Below are positions 33,370 through 44,569 of a stretch of DNA of 64,000 nt, in pieces. The notes under the pieces were generated by a model, which did not search any database, was not told where the DNA came from, and worked only from the letters and a program-made list of their open reading frames with translations. The DNA comes from Trichoderma breve (lineage: Eukaryota > Ascomycota > Sordariomycetes > Hypocreales > Hypocreaceae). The stretch is from contig NC_079232.1 of NCBI RefSeq assembly GCF_028502605.1, positions 4,216,001-4,280,000 of the forward strand, written 5' to 3'. Within the stretch, counting starts at the first letter, position 1. Each line of letters begins with the position of its first letter. Made by a program: the position numbers and the translations under genes.

Positions 33370-34040
33370 TTTTGGGCGGTTCTATGAATATGCTGATGAA
33401 GATTACAAGTCTTCTGTCTGAAATGACAATCTACGTGTATTTATTAGTGAAAAATAAAGGTTGGACTTAAAAGATTCATGCCTGATGTTAGGCGCGAGAT
33501 CGTCGATGTCACGAGCTTTGGCTGTTGCAGAGACGAAGCGCTCAATTCCCTGTTTGGGCAATGTATGACGCAGATGGCGCTGGCTCTAATGCGCTGTTGC
33601 GGAGGCTTGGAATAAGCGAAGCATTCAATGGTATCAAGATAAAACAAGGATAAACACCAATAACAACATTATGCTTGCAATTAATGCCTTATCTAGCACT
33701 GCATAAGAGGTTTGGTGTTTTAATTTTGGTCAAAAGAGAGTGATTTGTTTTTTTATTCAGAGATTGATATCATTGCTGTTATCAGCGTGCATATTAGTGA
33801 GGTTTGCCCTCGTAGCATTTTGTATCTTGGCCTTTCCACAGCCACCCTAAAGCCAAACCATCCAGTCCATAGCCTGAGCTCTGATATAACGAGCGAACAA
33901 TAGGAAAACAGAAAAAAAAACCGGGAAATCATTATAGTGCAAGTGCTACACCCTCCATTTTTCTCTTCTTTGTCATTATGCAGACATTCGTCCTAGCGCC
34001 AGCACCAGGGAAAGGGACCGCCGACAAGAGCCATGTCAGC
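33370..34040. other. Intergenic, promoter of MscL gene
   Basis: 671 bp with no supported ORF. It contains the MscL promoter and the 3' flank of the SUR7-like gene. Confidence 0.5.
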
Positions 34041-35103
34041 TTAGAATCCCTCCTTGGAGTATCTCTCGCGCTCCTTCTTCTCCTTCTTCCAGATAAACAC
34101 AAACTTGCCGATCCAGAATAACGACGACAGAATCATCAAAGTCGCGGTGACCCATGTAATAGTGTAGAACTTTGTGCCGTTGGTAGCCACCACGGTAACT
34201 GGCTTGCCTTCAGTGTTGATAGCATTGACGGCAACAGATCCAGCTGCCGTGGCGATGATGCTGGCAATGGTGATGAAAAAGGCGGCAAACGATGCGAGGC
34301 CTGTGTTCACCATGAGGAGGATTCTCTTGTCTCCTAAGACGATGGCCGGGATGCAGGCCAGCATGGCGAGGCCGCTGAAGCCCACGCCCAAGACGTACAA
34401 GACGAAGAGAGCCATCAGGGCGGCATTGAGGGCATCGATTTTGAGCTGGATGGAACCTGGCCAGTGGATCTTGGCGAGGTCGATGTGGAGGGGCCCGAGG
34501 GAGAGCTGGTGGTCCATGAGTGAAGTGAGATTGAACCGAACTATGGCGACTTGAGTTAGTTGGGCTGCTGGGTATTGGAAGTAAGAATCACGAAGATTGA
34601 TCAGACTTACCTTGGGGAGCTGACTGAGTGCAGTTGGTGGTGTTGAGCTGGAAGTGCGATTCCGTTGCGTTTGGCCCAAAGCCTCCCCAGCAAGCGTTCA
34701 TGACGTGGAGCGAGTACCAGTCACTGATGCCCAGCTCATCGGCAATGTCGCCGATGATGTCGCCGGCGATGTCGTTGATCTTGCCCTTGGCAGCGTCTCC
34801 GAGGTCGTCGAGGCCGTCTGTGAACTGGTCCCAGAGACTGTCACCATCGTCATCGTCGTCGTTGCTCGACTTGTCGTCTGATGACAGTATGTTTTGACCA
34901 AGCATTGTGGTATTTATCTGCATGGCTGCATTAGCTCTGCGTAAGTCGTCTTTTGGTTGGTGATTTTTACTTACTCTGACGACGGCATATTCTTCCATGA
35001 AACCCTTCTTGCTTCCAGCAAACAGCGTCAAATTCGTTAGGACAAAGGCGACGAAAGAGAATATTAAGGGGATGAGAACAGCGAATCTTAAAAGGACAGC
35101 CAT
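34041..35103 (-). CDS. SUR7/PalI-type four-helix membrane protein
   Basis: Three exons, 35103-34975, 34917-34611 and 34549-34041, giving 314 aa. Both donors are GTAAGT and phases agree. Layout: an N-terminal helix (LLRFAVLIPLIFSFVAFVL), a long extracellular loop with N-glycosylation sequons (NTT, NAT, NCT), an acidic DDDDDGD run and the Sur7-like YSLHVMNACWGG, then three helices (VLYVLGVGFSGLAMLAC, GLASFAAFFITIASIIA, VTATLMILSSLFWIG) and a Lys/Glu-rich cytosolic tail. SUR7 relatives occupy eisosome/MCC plasma-membrane domains; PalI relatives act in ambient-pH sensing. Which applies here is not decidable from sequence. Confidence 0.8.
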
Positions 35104-36235
35104 GATTATTAATTTGTATGAAAGAATGAATCACCAGGATGCAATGTTAGAGGTATGGAAAGGTGTAATAATGTGTAAGAGAGTGTATCACCAGGATGCA
35201 ATCCTATAGGTAGGTATGGGAAAAAGAAAAGGAATGAGGCGTAAAAGAGAGAGTGTGTAAATTACGAAGAAGGGGGCCGACGATGACTCTATATAATCGT
35301 CGGCTTGGCCATGATTGTGTGAATAAAGCCTGGTCTGGCCTGGCCTGGTCTGTTTGATGAAGTGCACACCCACGTTCACATCCAGTTCACTTTTTTTTTG
35401 TCTAAGTGGTAAAATGGATTGGCCCAGAGCCCAAGTTACGCGTATCAGCGCCGGGATCAAAGAGGCAACCAAAAGGACAAACTCGATTCTGCCGCGGATT
35501 GTCGTAGCCGATGTCTGGGATTGGCTAGCCGCGCGACAATCAAGTGTCTTGAAAACAAGTTCGTAGGCGCAAATCCGCTGCAGCAGTTTCACGGGAGCGA
35601 TTTGCCTCTGGGATGACGCTTTGCATCATGATGGCGGCGCTGGGGGTGAATGGTTGGCTGAGAGTGGGTGAATCGTGAACAGGGGTGTGTTCAACTGTTG
35701 GTGGATCGGCAGCAGGGGTCAAACAGCAAAGACAATTGAACGAACACAATTGATTGTACATCACAGGTTCATATTGAATAGAATTCTTATGTGCTTGTGT
35801 GTATTGTTGATCTCTAACAAATTTATTCATCAATCTGATAAATGTCTGGTATCATACGTGCTATCAACAAGGCAATGCAAGGAACAGCGCACGAAGCTAG
35901 TATTCTCATTTCTAAAATTGTCTAATAAGCGACTCGGATATTGATGACTCAAAAAACCGGCTCTCGATGCGACAGCCGCGTTAGGCCGCCGTTACAGGCG
36001 CCACAGGGCGGATTTCAGCTTCTGAGGCGCTGGGCCAATCGATGCTAGGCGCCTAATTGAAACAGGCTGGGCGTTACCAGCCTAAGATTCGCGAGGACCG
36101 ATGCATTTTTGGCGTTGTGTAACGCATGCGCAATGTTTCGGAGCAAGTACATATATAGACATAGTATCAGCTTTAATTTTAATCAGGAGACTTTTGCTAA
36201 ATTTATCTGTTGCTGTCATGGTTGTCAAGAGCCCT
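35104..36235. other. Intergenic downstream of the B-box GTPase gene
   Basis: 1.13 kb. I searched the minus strand for a continuation of the GTPase gene (a patatin-type GxGxxG or DGGG segment) and saw none. Short direct repeats of TCACCAGGATGCAAT occur at about 35132 and 35189. A T-run lies near 35392. Confidence 0.45.
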
Positions 36236-38898
36236 TTACTCACGAGGCCGACCGAGATGAATATAGATGGGCCTCTCGAAGGTGTGAGTTTTTGGGTGGA
36301 GATTACAATTGTACATCCTGAAGAATGGATCAACCTTCTCGAATACCACCTGCTCACCCATCATCTGGGCACATTTCCAACAAATATCGTGTCCACAATC
36401 TAATAATCTCACTGATTTGTTGAAGCACCAGCAACATATGCCCATGCCAGTGAAGTTCAGAGCTGGCATGATGCCATAGAGCTGTTGAATAACTTTTAAA
36501 TGGGCCGCCCAAGTCAATCGCTCGTCTCCCTTCTCAAGCTGGCCCGGCAACGTAACAGAGGATGTCGTTCCATCTAGTTTGATGTCCGCGGCGTTTATAT
36601 ATCCATCGAATTCTTTATCCCACCATAACAACAATTTATCCGCAAAGTCTGATTCATACGTGCCATTCCCAATCACTGTTCCGAAACTATTCTGGTGATG
36701 CAAAACGTTGTCATGTGATAAGCGAGAATTGACACATATGTTGCCGCTTTTGTCTTGGTACTCACAAGGACAGGCTCGATCAAGGAACTCAGCCAACGCC
36801 TTGCTCATTCGCACCTGGTATGTCATTGTGCTGGTGTCACCTAGGCCGACTTCATGGGAGTCGTGTACTTCAATAGACTTGCCCCTGTATCTATCTTTCA
36901 GGCTTCCAGGGTACTTTATGGGTGAACGACAACTGTCGAGAGCAACCATAGAGCACAGAACAGGTGTGACGACCTTGGGAAATTCCTCTGCTGTCATAAG
37001 CTTGTTCGTTCCGGGGCCAGCTTTTCTAGCCTGCTTCAGCAGTTCGAAGCAAGATGTAGCCAGGCTATCCTCAACTGGCGTTATTGAGTATAGGCTCTCA
37101 AGGAAGTCAAATGGCTTATCCAGACTCTCTTTGTAGTGGTCAAAAGCTGCTGTAAATAGTCTGCTTTGCATTTCAGTTGTAATCCAGCATCTGGAGGCGA
37201 TTTTCTGTTTTTCAGATTTCGATACAGCGTCTCTAATGCTTTCATCAAGTGCCTGAAGTTGTTCAGAGAATACATCTTGATTATCCACTGTTGGGAGACG
37301 AATAATCTCAACAGAAGAATAGCAGCGGCCCAGCAGGCTGCCTAGCGTTGCGATGGGGTCTTCTTTTTTTCCCTCGACGGAATCTTCCTTTGTGTCCTCG
37401 ACAGGGTTTTGGATTTTTTCCTCGACGGGGTCTTCGTTTTTGTCCTCGGCGGGATCTTCCTTTTTGTCCTCGACAAGCTTTTGGATTTCTTCCTCGACGT
37501 GGTCTTCCTTTTTGTCCTCGGCGGGATCTTCCTTTTTTCCCTCGACTTGGGTTTCTTTCTTACCTTCGACAGGCACTTCCTCTTTTCCTTCGACGGGATT
37601 TTCCTTATTTACTTCGATGGCGGCATTTTCTTCCCCTTCGGAAGCGTCTTCTTGTTCTTCTTTTTCTAATTTAAAACCGTGCATTTTCAAGTAAGATTGC
37701 ATAACTTTGTTGTGCTTCACACTCTCACTCTGTTGATGCAAAATCTCTTCCGTAGTTTGGATCGGATCCCAAGTTTTAACACCTCTCGGACATTTGTTGA
37801 CTATAACGATAAGTCGAGGCAGAATGGCTCTGTTGACAGCTGTGTGTAGAGAGTTCTGAGCCCATTGAATGAGCCGTGTTAATTCAGACTCCATCTCTCT
37901 CATTGTGCTTTCTGTCATGACGTGGACCACAACATCGGAGAAGTTGTATAGAAGTCTGGGGAAAAGTTCCTTGACAGCTTCTTCTCTATCGCTCTTGAGG
38001 TTGACCATTCTGCTAACACATCTTGTTAAATATGATACGACTCTTTTGCGAAATGCAGCTTTATCTGGAGCGTTTGTATCGAGGGGTGTCTTGCTATTCA
38101 AAGCCTTTCCCCTTGCTTGCACGGCTGCAGCTTGGCTCCCGCCGCGGAACCCTTCACAATCTGCGTACATCAAGACATTCCATGGCCGCTTCAATTCGGA
38201 AAGAGGTGCTTTGTAGAGATGTACATCTCCAGATGTTGGGATTGTGCTATTGGGGTCGCCTGGTATTGGCAGGTGCGTTGCATCCGGCTCAGGGCCTCTT
38301 TTATCTCCCTTGAGCCACGGACGCTGCATCAATGCTCTCATCAGGGTGCTTTTCCCGGCGCCTGTGGATCCGATGAATGTAACAATCTGGGAATAGCATG
38401 AATGGTTTAAAGAAAACTGATGCTGGTGCTCCTTTATCAATTCGTTATACCGGCCGTACTCTTGAAGCCCTAGTTGGGAGTTGGGCGCTTCATCGATCGA
38501 AAACCAGAGAGTAAGAATGTCCCGATTGTGCTGTCTTTGGCGCTCTTGGTCTGTCAAACGAAGAGCAGCAGTTTTGTTGAATAATTGGCTTTATTAATTA
38601 GTTTATATAGAACAGCTCGACGCAATCTCTCAGGATCTTACTAGGCTTCGTAAGAAATACTCTTGTGGGAGGAATTTTCTTTCTTATGGACCGGCCGGTC
38701 CGAAAAGCAGACTTTGCAAAGAGGCCCGTTACATTTATCGCAGTAGTATTCGACCTGCATTTTTATATCTTCACAACCGTTGCATATTATTTCGACTGGC
38801 GTTTCTTCGACATTTATCGTCTCGACGGGTGGTTGCGGGCTATTATTGGCTGCACCATCGGCTGCGACAGCCTGATCTTGCAATTCCTGTCGGACCAT
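36236..38898 (-). CDS. B-box zinc finger + large GTPase + RING-like protein
   Basis: Two exons, 38898-38661 and 38550-36236, giving 850 aa. The GTPase ORF has no usable ATG before its P-loop, and its 5' edge is an acceptor (TTTGACAG). The upstream ORF has a matching phase-1 donor (A|GTATTT), so the two belong together. Residues 38-79 hold a B-box-like cluster (CNGCEDIKMQVEYYCDKC, CKVCF, H residues). The GTPase has a P-loop GSTGAGKST (about residue 140), a G3 DCEGFRGG as in GBP/atlastin-type DxEG enzymes, and a G4 NKCP. A Glu/Lys/Pro repeat follows, then a large helical region and a C-terminal RING-like CCWCFNKSVRLLDCGHDICWKC. The stop overlaps a GTGAGT donor-like site, and the patatin domain expected after such RING segments in fungal relatives is absent. 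Probably a signalling or defence-type large GTPase; the function is inference. Confidence 0.75.
37355..37625 (-). repeat. Coding minisatellite in the GTPase gene
   Basis: Imperfect 24-30 nt units encode about ten copies of V-E-G/D-K-K-E-D-P variants (VEGKKEDP, AEDKKEDH, VEEKIQNP). It is inserted between the G4 motif and the helical region. The antisense strand reads as Phe/Ser/Leu-rich ORFs that are shadows. Confidence 0.9.
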
Positions 38899-39240
38899 TG
38901 TTCAAGTATTTTCTAGAAGGCTTTCAGCGCCAAATTGTTTTCAACTCGAAGAATTTGTATGATCTTGATAAGAAAACGCTTTCCAGGTGCGGAACTTGTA
39001 ATTGGGTAGGTTGCACAAGAGGACAAGTGCATCAGGCTGAGCAAGAAGTATATCCTACTAAGATATGTGTATGTACCGATGTATGTACATTACTTCCCCC
39101 GCTCGGCATGACAGGTACTATCAGGCATCATTGATGCCTGATTGTTGAGACTCGCGACTATTAGTCTAGTAACTGCCTACATAGGTATATGTACGTATTC
39201 CACCTCATCTTGCGCCAGGGCTAGAACATAGTATCGAGCC
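38899..39240. promoter_or_regulatory. Shared divergent promoter of the two GTPase genes
   Basis: 342 bp between the two start codons. It contains several ATGTAC/GTACAT motifs (39071-39090), a short palindromic stretch around CAGGCATCATTGATGCCTGA at 39122-39141, and no ORF. The palindrome is a candidate regulator-binding site. Confidence 0.55.
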
Positions 39241-41566
39241 ATGTCAGAAACTATTGAAGCAGCTCATTTGCCCAGATTTCAGTTCCCCCCAGATGGAAAA
39301 AAGGCAAAGATATTGGAAATCATTGAAAAAATCCGTCACTGCGATCTTGAACAAGATATTGATGTCCCAGAGCTGGTTTTATGCGGCCAGCAGTCCTCTG
39401 GCAAATCATCCGTTTTGGAGGCTCTAACGGGACTCGAATTTCCGAAGGGAGATGGCGGCGCATGCACTAGATTTCCGATCGAGTATGTTATATCCATGTA
39501 CACCGGATTGTAAATAGACTCTGGTCTCTTACCTGATACTTATACATTAGGATACGCCTCTTTTCTGGAGCGGAAACCTCTTATATAAAGAGCAAAGTCC
39601 GATTCTGTCCACGGCCAAGTGATGATTCGTCTGCAATAAACGACTTTCAAGATCACGAAGATCCTGTGGAAATATCATCGCACTGTCCTGGAGACTTAAT
39701 AAATCGTGCAAAGGAGATTATGGGAATATCGGACGTGAGAAGGTTTTCCCATAACGTGCTGAGTATTGAGTATCACTTTCCAGACCCAGCATCGCCGACG
39801 CATGCACCACGGTTGACCCTTATTGACCTTCCAGGCATTGTGGCAGTTGGAGATCAAGAGCTTGTGGAGCGGTATACGAAAAAATACATCCAAAGAACAA
39901 CGTCGCTTGTACTTGCCGTTTTGAATGGAGCCGAGGATCTAGAAAACTTGAGGATTTTAAAAATGGTCAATGACTCTGCCTGCACTAACAGGACATTTGG
40001 GATTATAACCAAGCCAGACATGACACATCCGGGATCTGGATTAGAAGCTGGATGGGTGAAACAAGTTCTGAAACCCGACCGCGAGCAATTTGGTCTAGGT
40101 AGCCATGTTGTATACAACCGCAGCCCTACACAGACGCAAGATGGTGACTACCACATCAATTTGGATGATAGAGATGCACAAGAAAGGGATTTTTTCGCTG
40201 CAGAGACTAGATTTCCGCCGAACCTCAATAATGACCGGTACAAAGAGAAGATACCGAACGGATGGCACGAAGTGTATAAAATGGAGTCATCTGATCGATG
40301 GGGCATTCAGAACCTCAGAAACAGACTGGTTGCATTGCTGTCAGACAGGGCAAGCGAGCAAGTCTTACCAATCTACCGCGGTGTACAAGAAGCGCTAAAG
40401 AAGAAAAACCATGAGCTTGCTAAATTAGAAGAAAAAGACCCTCAGCAGATGAGAAAAAGTCTCGAAAACGCTATCTACGATCTACGCAAGTTGGCCAATC
40501 AAGCTTCTACTGGGAGCTACCAGGAGCAAGTTTCATCAGCCATACACAAGGATGGGCCTTTCTTTGTCATTTCTAAAGAAAGCTGTCGCTGGCTTCGGTC
40601 CAAGATCGATAAGAAGAGCAAGGAATTCTACGAAGCAATGAAGACAAGAGGCCATAACTCTAACAAGTACGTCTGGAAACCGGACGTCACTCAACCAATT
40701 GATCCCATGTCGAAAGATGTCGAGCAAATGCTTGTCCTGTTACACAGAACGCAGTCTGGCACTTTACCATCTGAATCTGGCCATGGAATCTTGAACTTAG
40801 TTTTTAAGAGTTTCTCTGAACCATGGTATCGGGTGGCTTCTGAGTACCTTGATCAGTGCTACCGTTGTTGCGAGGACTTTGTACGTGATGTGGTCTGTTT
40901 TGTTCTGGATGATCAAGCTTGTGCCGAGAGGCTGCTAGGAAATGAGATCCTTGGCAGGCTAGAGGAGCGAAAAGAAGCAGCTTTAGCGACGTTGAAATTA
41001 CTTGACTACGATCGAGGGGACGCCCCCATGAGTCTTCATCCAGACATGTGGATGGTGGCCAAGTCCAACGCCATAAGGCTCTCCGACAATCTCAAAACAA
41101 TTAAGCCAGCGAAGCCTGAACCGGTGCAACTTGAATCGAAAAAGCCAGGAGATAAAGAGACAGACATTTTACTACAACGCGCCGAGCTCGCCGTTGTGAA
41201 TCGAATGACGGCTCTTAAACAGCTAGAGAACCTCATGTTGGTGTATAAGGTATGGAGTTACTCGATTGGAAGAGAAAGCTCTTGATCACTGACTCGCTTG
41301 GCTCATGCTTTCCCGAACAGAAATGCAGGGATACATATATCGATAATGTCGTCGTCCAAGTTGTACAGAGATGTCTTCTGCGTGGATTTGACGACTTATT
41401 TAGGCACGACTGGATGTACAACAATGCATTATTCGACAAGATCACCAAAGATCCCAATAAGGATGCTAATGCGGAAAAGGAAAGGACTCTGAGGGAGCAC
41501 ATCAGTATCTTAACGTCAGCCGAAGCCGATCTAGAGAAATTGCTGGGAAACTATAATAGAGACTGA
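39241..41566 (+). CDS. Dynamin-superfamily large GTPase (Mx/dynamin-like)
   Basis: Three exons, 39241-39482, 39551-41249 and 41321-41566, giving 728 aa. Donors are GTATGT and GTATGG, and phase agrees. Motifs: G1 GQQSSGKSS (about residue 50), the G2 Thr in ACTRFP, G3 DLPG, and G4 TKPD. A middle/stalk region follows, with long helices and RGHNSNKY. The C-terminus (about residues 620-728) is an alpha-helical GED-like segment with a conserved VVNRM...LMLVYK. There is no PH or proline-rich domain, as in Mx-type and DLP proteins rather than classical dynamins. It lies head to head with the B-box GTPase gene. Membrane remodelling or antiviral-type activity is plausible but unproved. Confidence 0.9.
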
Positions 41567-42896
41567 GGGTTGACGGTGGTGTGTATTTGTATTTGTTATC
41601 TACTAAGTAGTGTATACGATAAGGCCGACGATGGCGTCAATCTCGTGAAGTGCCGTTGACATGGGTCAATTTGCGGAGACGCAGATTTCCTAATCTGGCA
41701 ATCTGCGCAAGGCCCCATCTTGGGCCTCCGCCTTTCATCTGCCTGTGTTAATCGTCGATGAGATCTAATGGATATTCACAGCTATAATGATGGCTTGGTA
41801 AGCATCCTCTGTCACCAGATAGACGATGCTGTAATAGAGTTTTTGCTTTAGTTCAGGGTACGCGCATGTGGGCGAGGTACATGCGATGCTATTGGCGTAA
41901 ACTCCATTTCTATTGTTCAATAGCATCGAATATGTTACCTGTCATTGTCTCTCCTGTCGTCTGATCCTTCACGCAGCATGGCATTGTTTACTACACCACC
42001 ATAGTCTCAAAATCATCTGACCACCAATAGCCAGGATTGCACCATCTCCAGACAAAACATGACCTTTGGGTAGCTCTGCAGCCTGTATTTGCCTGGCACA
42101 CGCATGACCAGCTTCATGTGAAAAGGAACCTTGAACTTACAGCGTTGGTCAGCGGTGACATTAGCCCGCTGGGGGGCTGTAGAGGGGCCACTAAAGCCGC
42201 TACTGCTACAGAGCCCCCCTCCACTCCATCCCACAATGCCTCTCCGCAACGGCATTGCAGCTATTCGTCATTCCCATGTGGGAGCCCATTATCGGCTCTT
42301 ATCTGAACGTCCATTTTCCATTTCTCCTCACAATCACCGCTTTTGCTTACTTACTGCATGTACCTCCTCCACTGGTCTACCTTTCCTCTTCACATCACAA
42401 ACCTCGGAATAGCCTCATCTCCACGAGGCTTGTCCTCTACCTTTCCTCATCCCCCACCTCGACGAAACTCAGCACAAACGTCCACTGAAGGCACTTTGGA
42501 GGGGCTCAGGTCGATTCACTGCGCCACTAGCTGTTTAGCTCCCTCCATGGAAGAGTAACGCGCCATAACTTTTCTTCCTCCTCTTCCTCTTCCTCTCCCT
42601 CCCTCTCATTCACTCCCGTGTCGTCTCTGTTTCCCCCTACGATGCCCTCGCATCGTCTCTCGAATCTACGCCGCCACCGTCTCCGAGTACGCTGACGCGA
42701 TCGACAATGCGATAAGCAACCTCTTCGACCCACCCGCGCGCCAGCCATCCCGTCCTTCATCTTTTTGCTCGTCCAAACTTTCAATCCTCGCTTTCGACTC
42801 ATCGCTTCATTCTCCCTACCAAACTTCACCCTTCGATCCGCACCCCATTTGAGATTTCACCCTCTTCTCCTCGTCTGCACGGCCTTTCCGTAAACC
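41567..42896. other. Intergenic and pyrimidine-rich leader of the Rab gene
   Basis: 1.3 kb. From about 42560 the sequence is strongly C/T-rich (CCTCCTCTTCCTCTTCC), typical of a fungal promoter or 5' UTR for the Rab-like gene. The ORFs inside are not supported. Confidence 0.5.
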
Positions 42897-43982
42897 ATGT
42901 CGTCTTCTCTCGAGGCCAAGATTGTGGTCTTGGGCGCCCAAAACGTGGGCAAGACGTCCCTTGTGATGCGGTACTGCAAAGGCTCCTTCAATCCAGCCCA
43001 GACGACGTCCACCGTCGGCGCCAGTTTCCTGACCAAGCGCGTGGTCGACAATGACTCCGACACTGTTGTGCGCCTCCAGATCTGGGACACGGGTATGTGT
43101 ATCTGCTGCTTTGTATTGCTGTCGTATTGCCTTTTGCATCCCTGCCATTCCTCTGCTGGGTGCTGCCTAGACGTCTTTAATGCCCGATGATGACTTTTTT
43201 TCTATGTTGAAATCACGTAATTTGCATAACATTTTATGCTGACTCTTTTTGCAGCCGGTCAAGAGCGTTTCCGCTCTATATCCCGTTTATACTACCGCGG
43301 CGCCAATGCTTGCATTCTTTGCTACAGCATCACCGATGCCCAATCTTTCCTCGACATGGGCGAGTGGCTCATGGAGCTGCGCCGCAACTTGCCTGCAGAC
43401 GTCGTGCTGCACGTCGTCGGCACAAAAGCCGACATTGTTGCCCGCGATCCTTCTCTCCGCCAAGTCCCCTTTGAGCGCTGCATCGCCTACGTCGCCGAGA
43501 ATCTAGCCCCCGGCCTCGGCAGCACGCCGCCCCCGACCGCCACGCCCAGCAACGGCCATTCCTATCCCTCAATGGGCGGCGTCGAACCCCGGAGCCCCAG
43601 TTCTAAGCGGAGCTCCGGCTTCTGGGGCCAGGAGGTTGGCTGGGACGCCTGTCACGAGATCAGTGCCGAGAGCGGCGAGGGTGTCGAGGAGGTCTTCCGC
43701 GTCGTTGCCAGGAAGCTCGTCGAGCAGAACCGCAAAATGCAGCAGGCTCTTCTCCAGGCGACCGCAACTCCGAATACTCCTGGGTACGAATCCGGTATGG
43801 ACGGAGGATACTTTGAGGGCATGAATGCCAGAGGGAGCTTCCGCATCGGACGCGACAGGCGGAGCTGGCTGTTCCCGCCGGGCTTCTCACCGGCTGTGAC
43901 CATTGACAGGGCTGGATCTACACAAGAGCAAGACCAGCAGGTCGACAGCCGGCAGAAACAACGGCGGAGCAGCTGCTGCTAG
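42897..43982 (+). CDS. Rab-family small GTPase with insertion, CC-terminal
   Basis: Two exons, 42897-43092 and 43255-43982, giving 307 aa. The 162-nt intron (GTATGT donor, TTTGCAG acceptor) falls inside the WDTAGQERF switch II motif. Motifs: P-loop GAQNVGKTS, switch I TSTVGASF, DTAGQERF, G4 GTKAD (Thr instead of the usual Asn), G5 SAES. Between G4 and G5 about 50 residues rich in Pro, Ser and Gly are inserted. The C-terminus ends SSCC, a double geranylgeranylation site. The Thr in G4 and the overall layout recall Rab24-like proteins. It probably works on endosomal or autophagic membranes; the subfamily is uncertain. Confidence 0.88.
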
Positions 43983-44569
43983 ATGATTGTCCATGATCAC
44001 TGAAACTTCTGCTTTTGGCAGCTACGTGTTGCTAAATTCATTGGATTCGCCGCACTGGGCGACCTTGGCTCCTTTTTACTCTACTTTTTTCTTTTTCTTG
44101 GGGCTTCACGAGGCTTTGTTTCTCGATTTGCTCATATGGAACTTTTTAGAAGGCTGGTTGGCGTTCAGGATACAATGTACGGACGGGCTGGAAAAGACGG
44201 CAGAAGTAGAGAGGATGATAGGAGTGCCGTCTTACCCAATGGGTGTTTGTTTTGTTTGCTTGTTTTGCTTTGTTATACAGAGGATTGGGAAAGAGAGCTC
44301 TCACGAGACTATGGCTTGTACTCCTTTTTTTGTTTGTTTGCGGATTATGGTACGGGATATACGGGGGGTATGGGCAATGGGTTGATTTACGTTGTTCTTC
44401 TTTCTTAGCATCTTTTCGCTTCTTTTATACTTGATGTCTTGGTTGGCTTTGTTACGTGTTTGTTCCTGTTGGAGCTTAGGGTAGCGTAGGTACGACTTTG
44501 ACATGTTAATATTTTTCATGTTTATGCAGGTCATGAACAGATTCTGCTACAAAACTTTCTATGGGCTTT
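43983..44569. other. Convergent 3' intergenic
   Basis: 587 bp between the 3' ends of the Rab-like gene and SLH1. It is T-rich on the + strand, with 3' UTR character. No gene. Confidence 0.55.

Noticed and set aside
37348..37694. Phe/Ser/Leu-rich plus-strand ORFs
   Set aside because: Antisense of the coding minisatellite in the GTPase gene.
38641..38652. GTAAGA donor at the end of the B-box exon
   Set aside because: Stronger consensus than GTATTT, but joining it to the GTTTGACAG acceptor gives an immediate in-frame stop.
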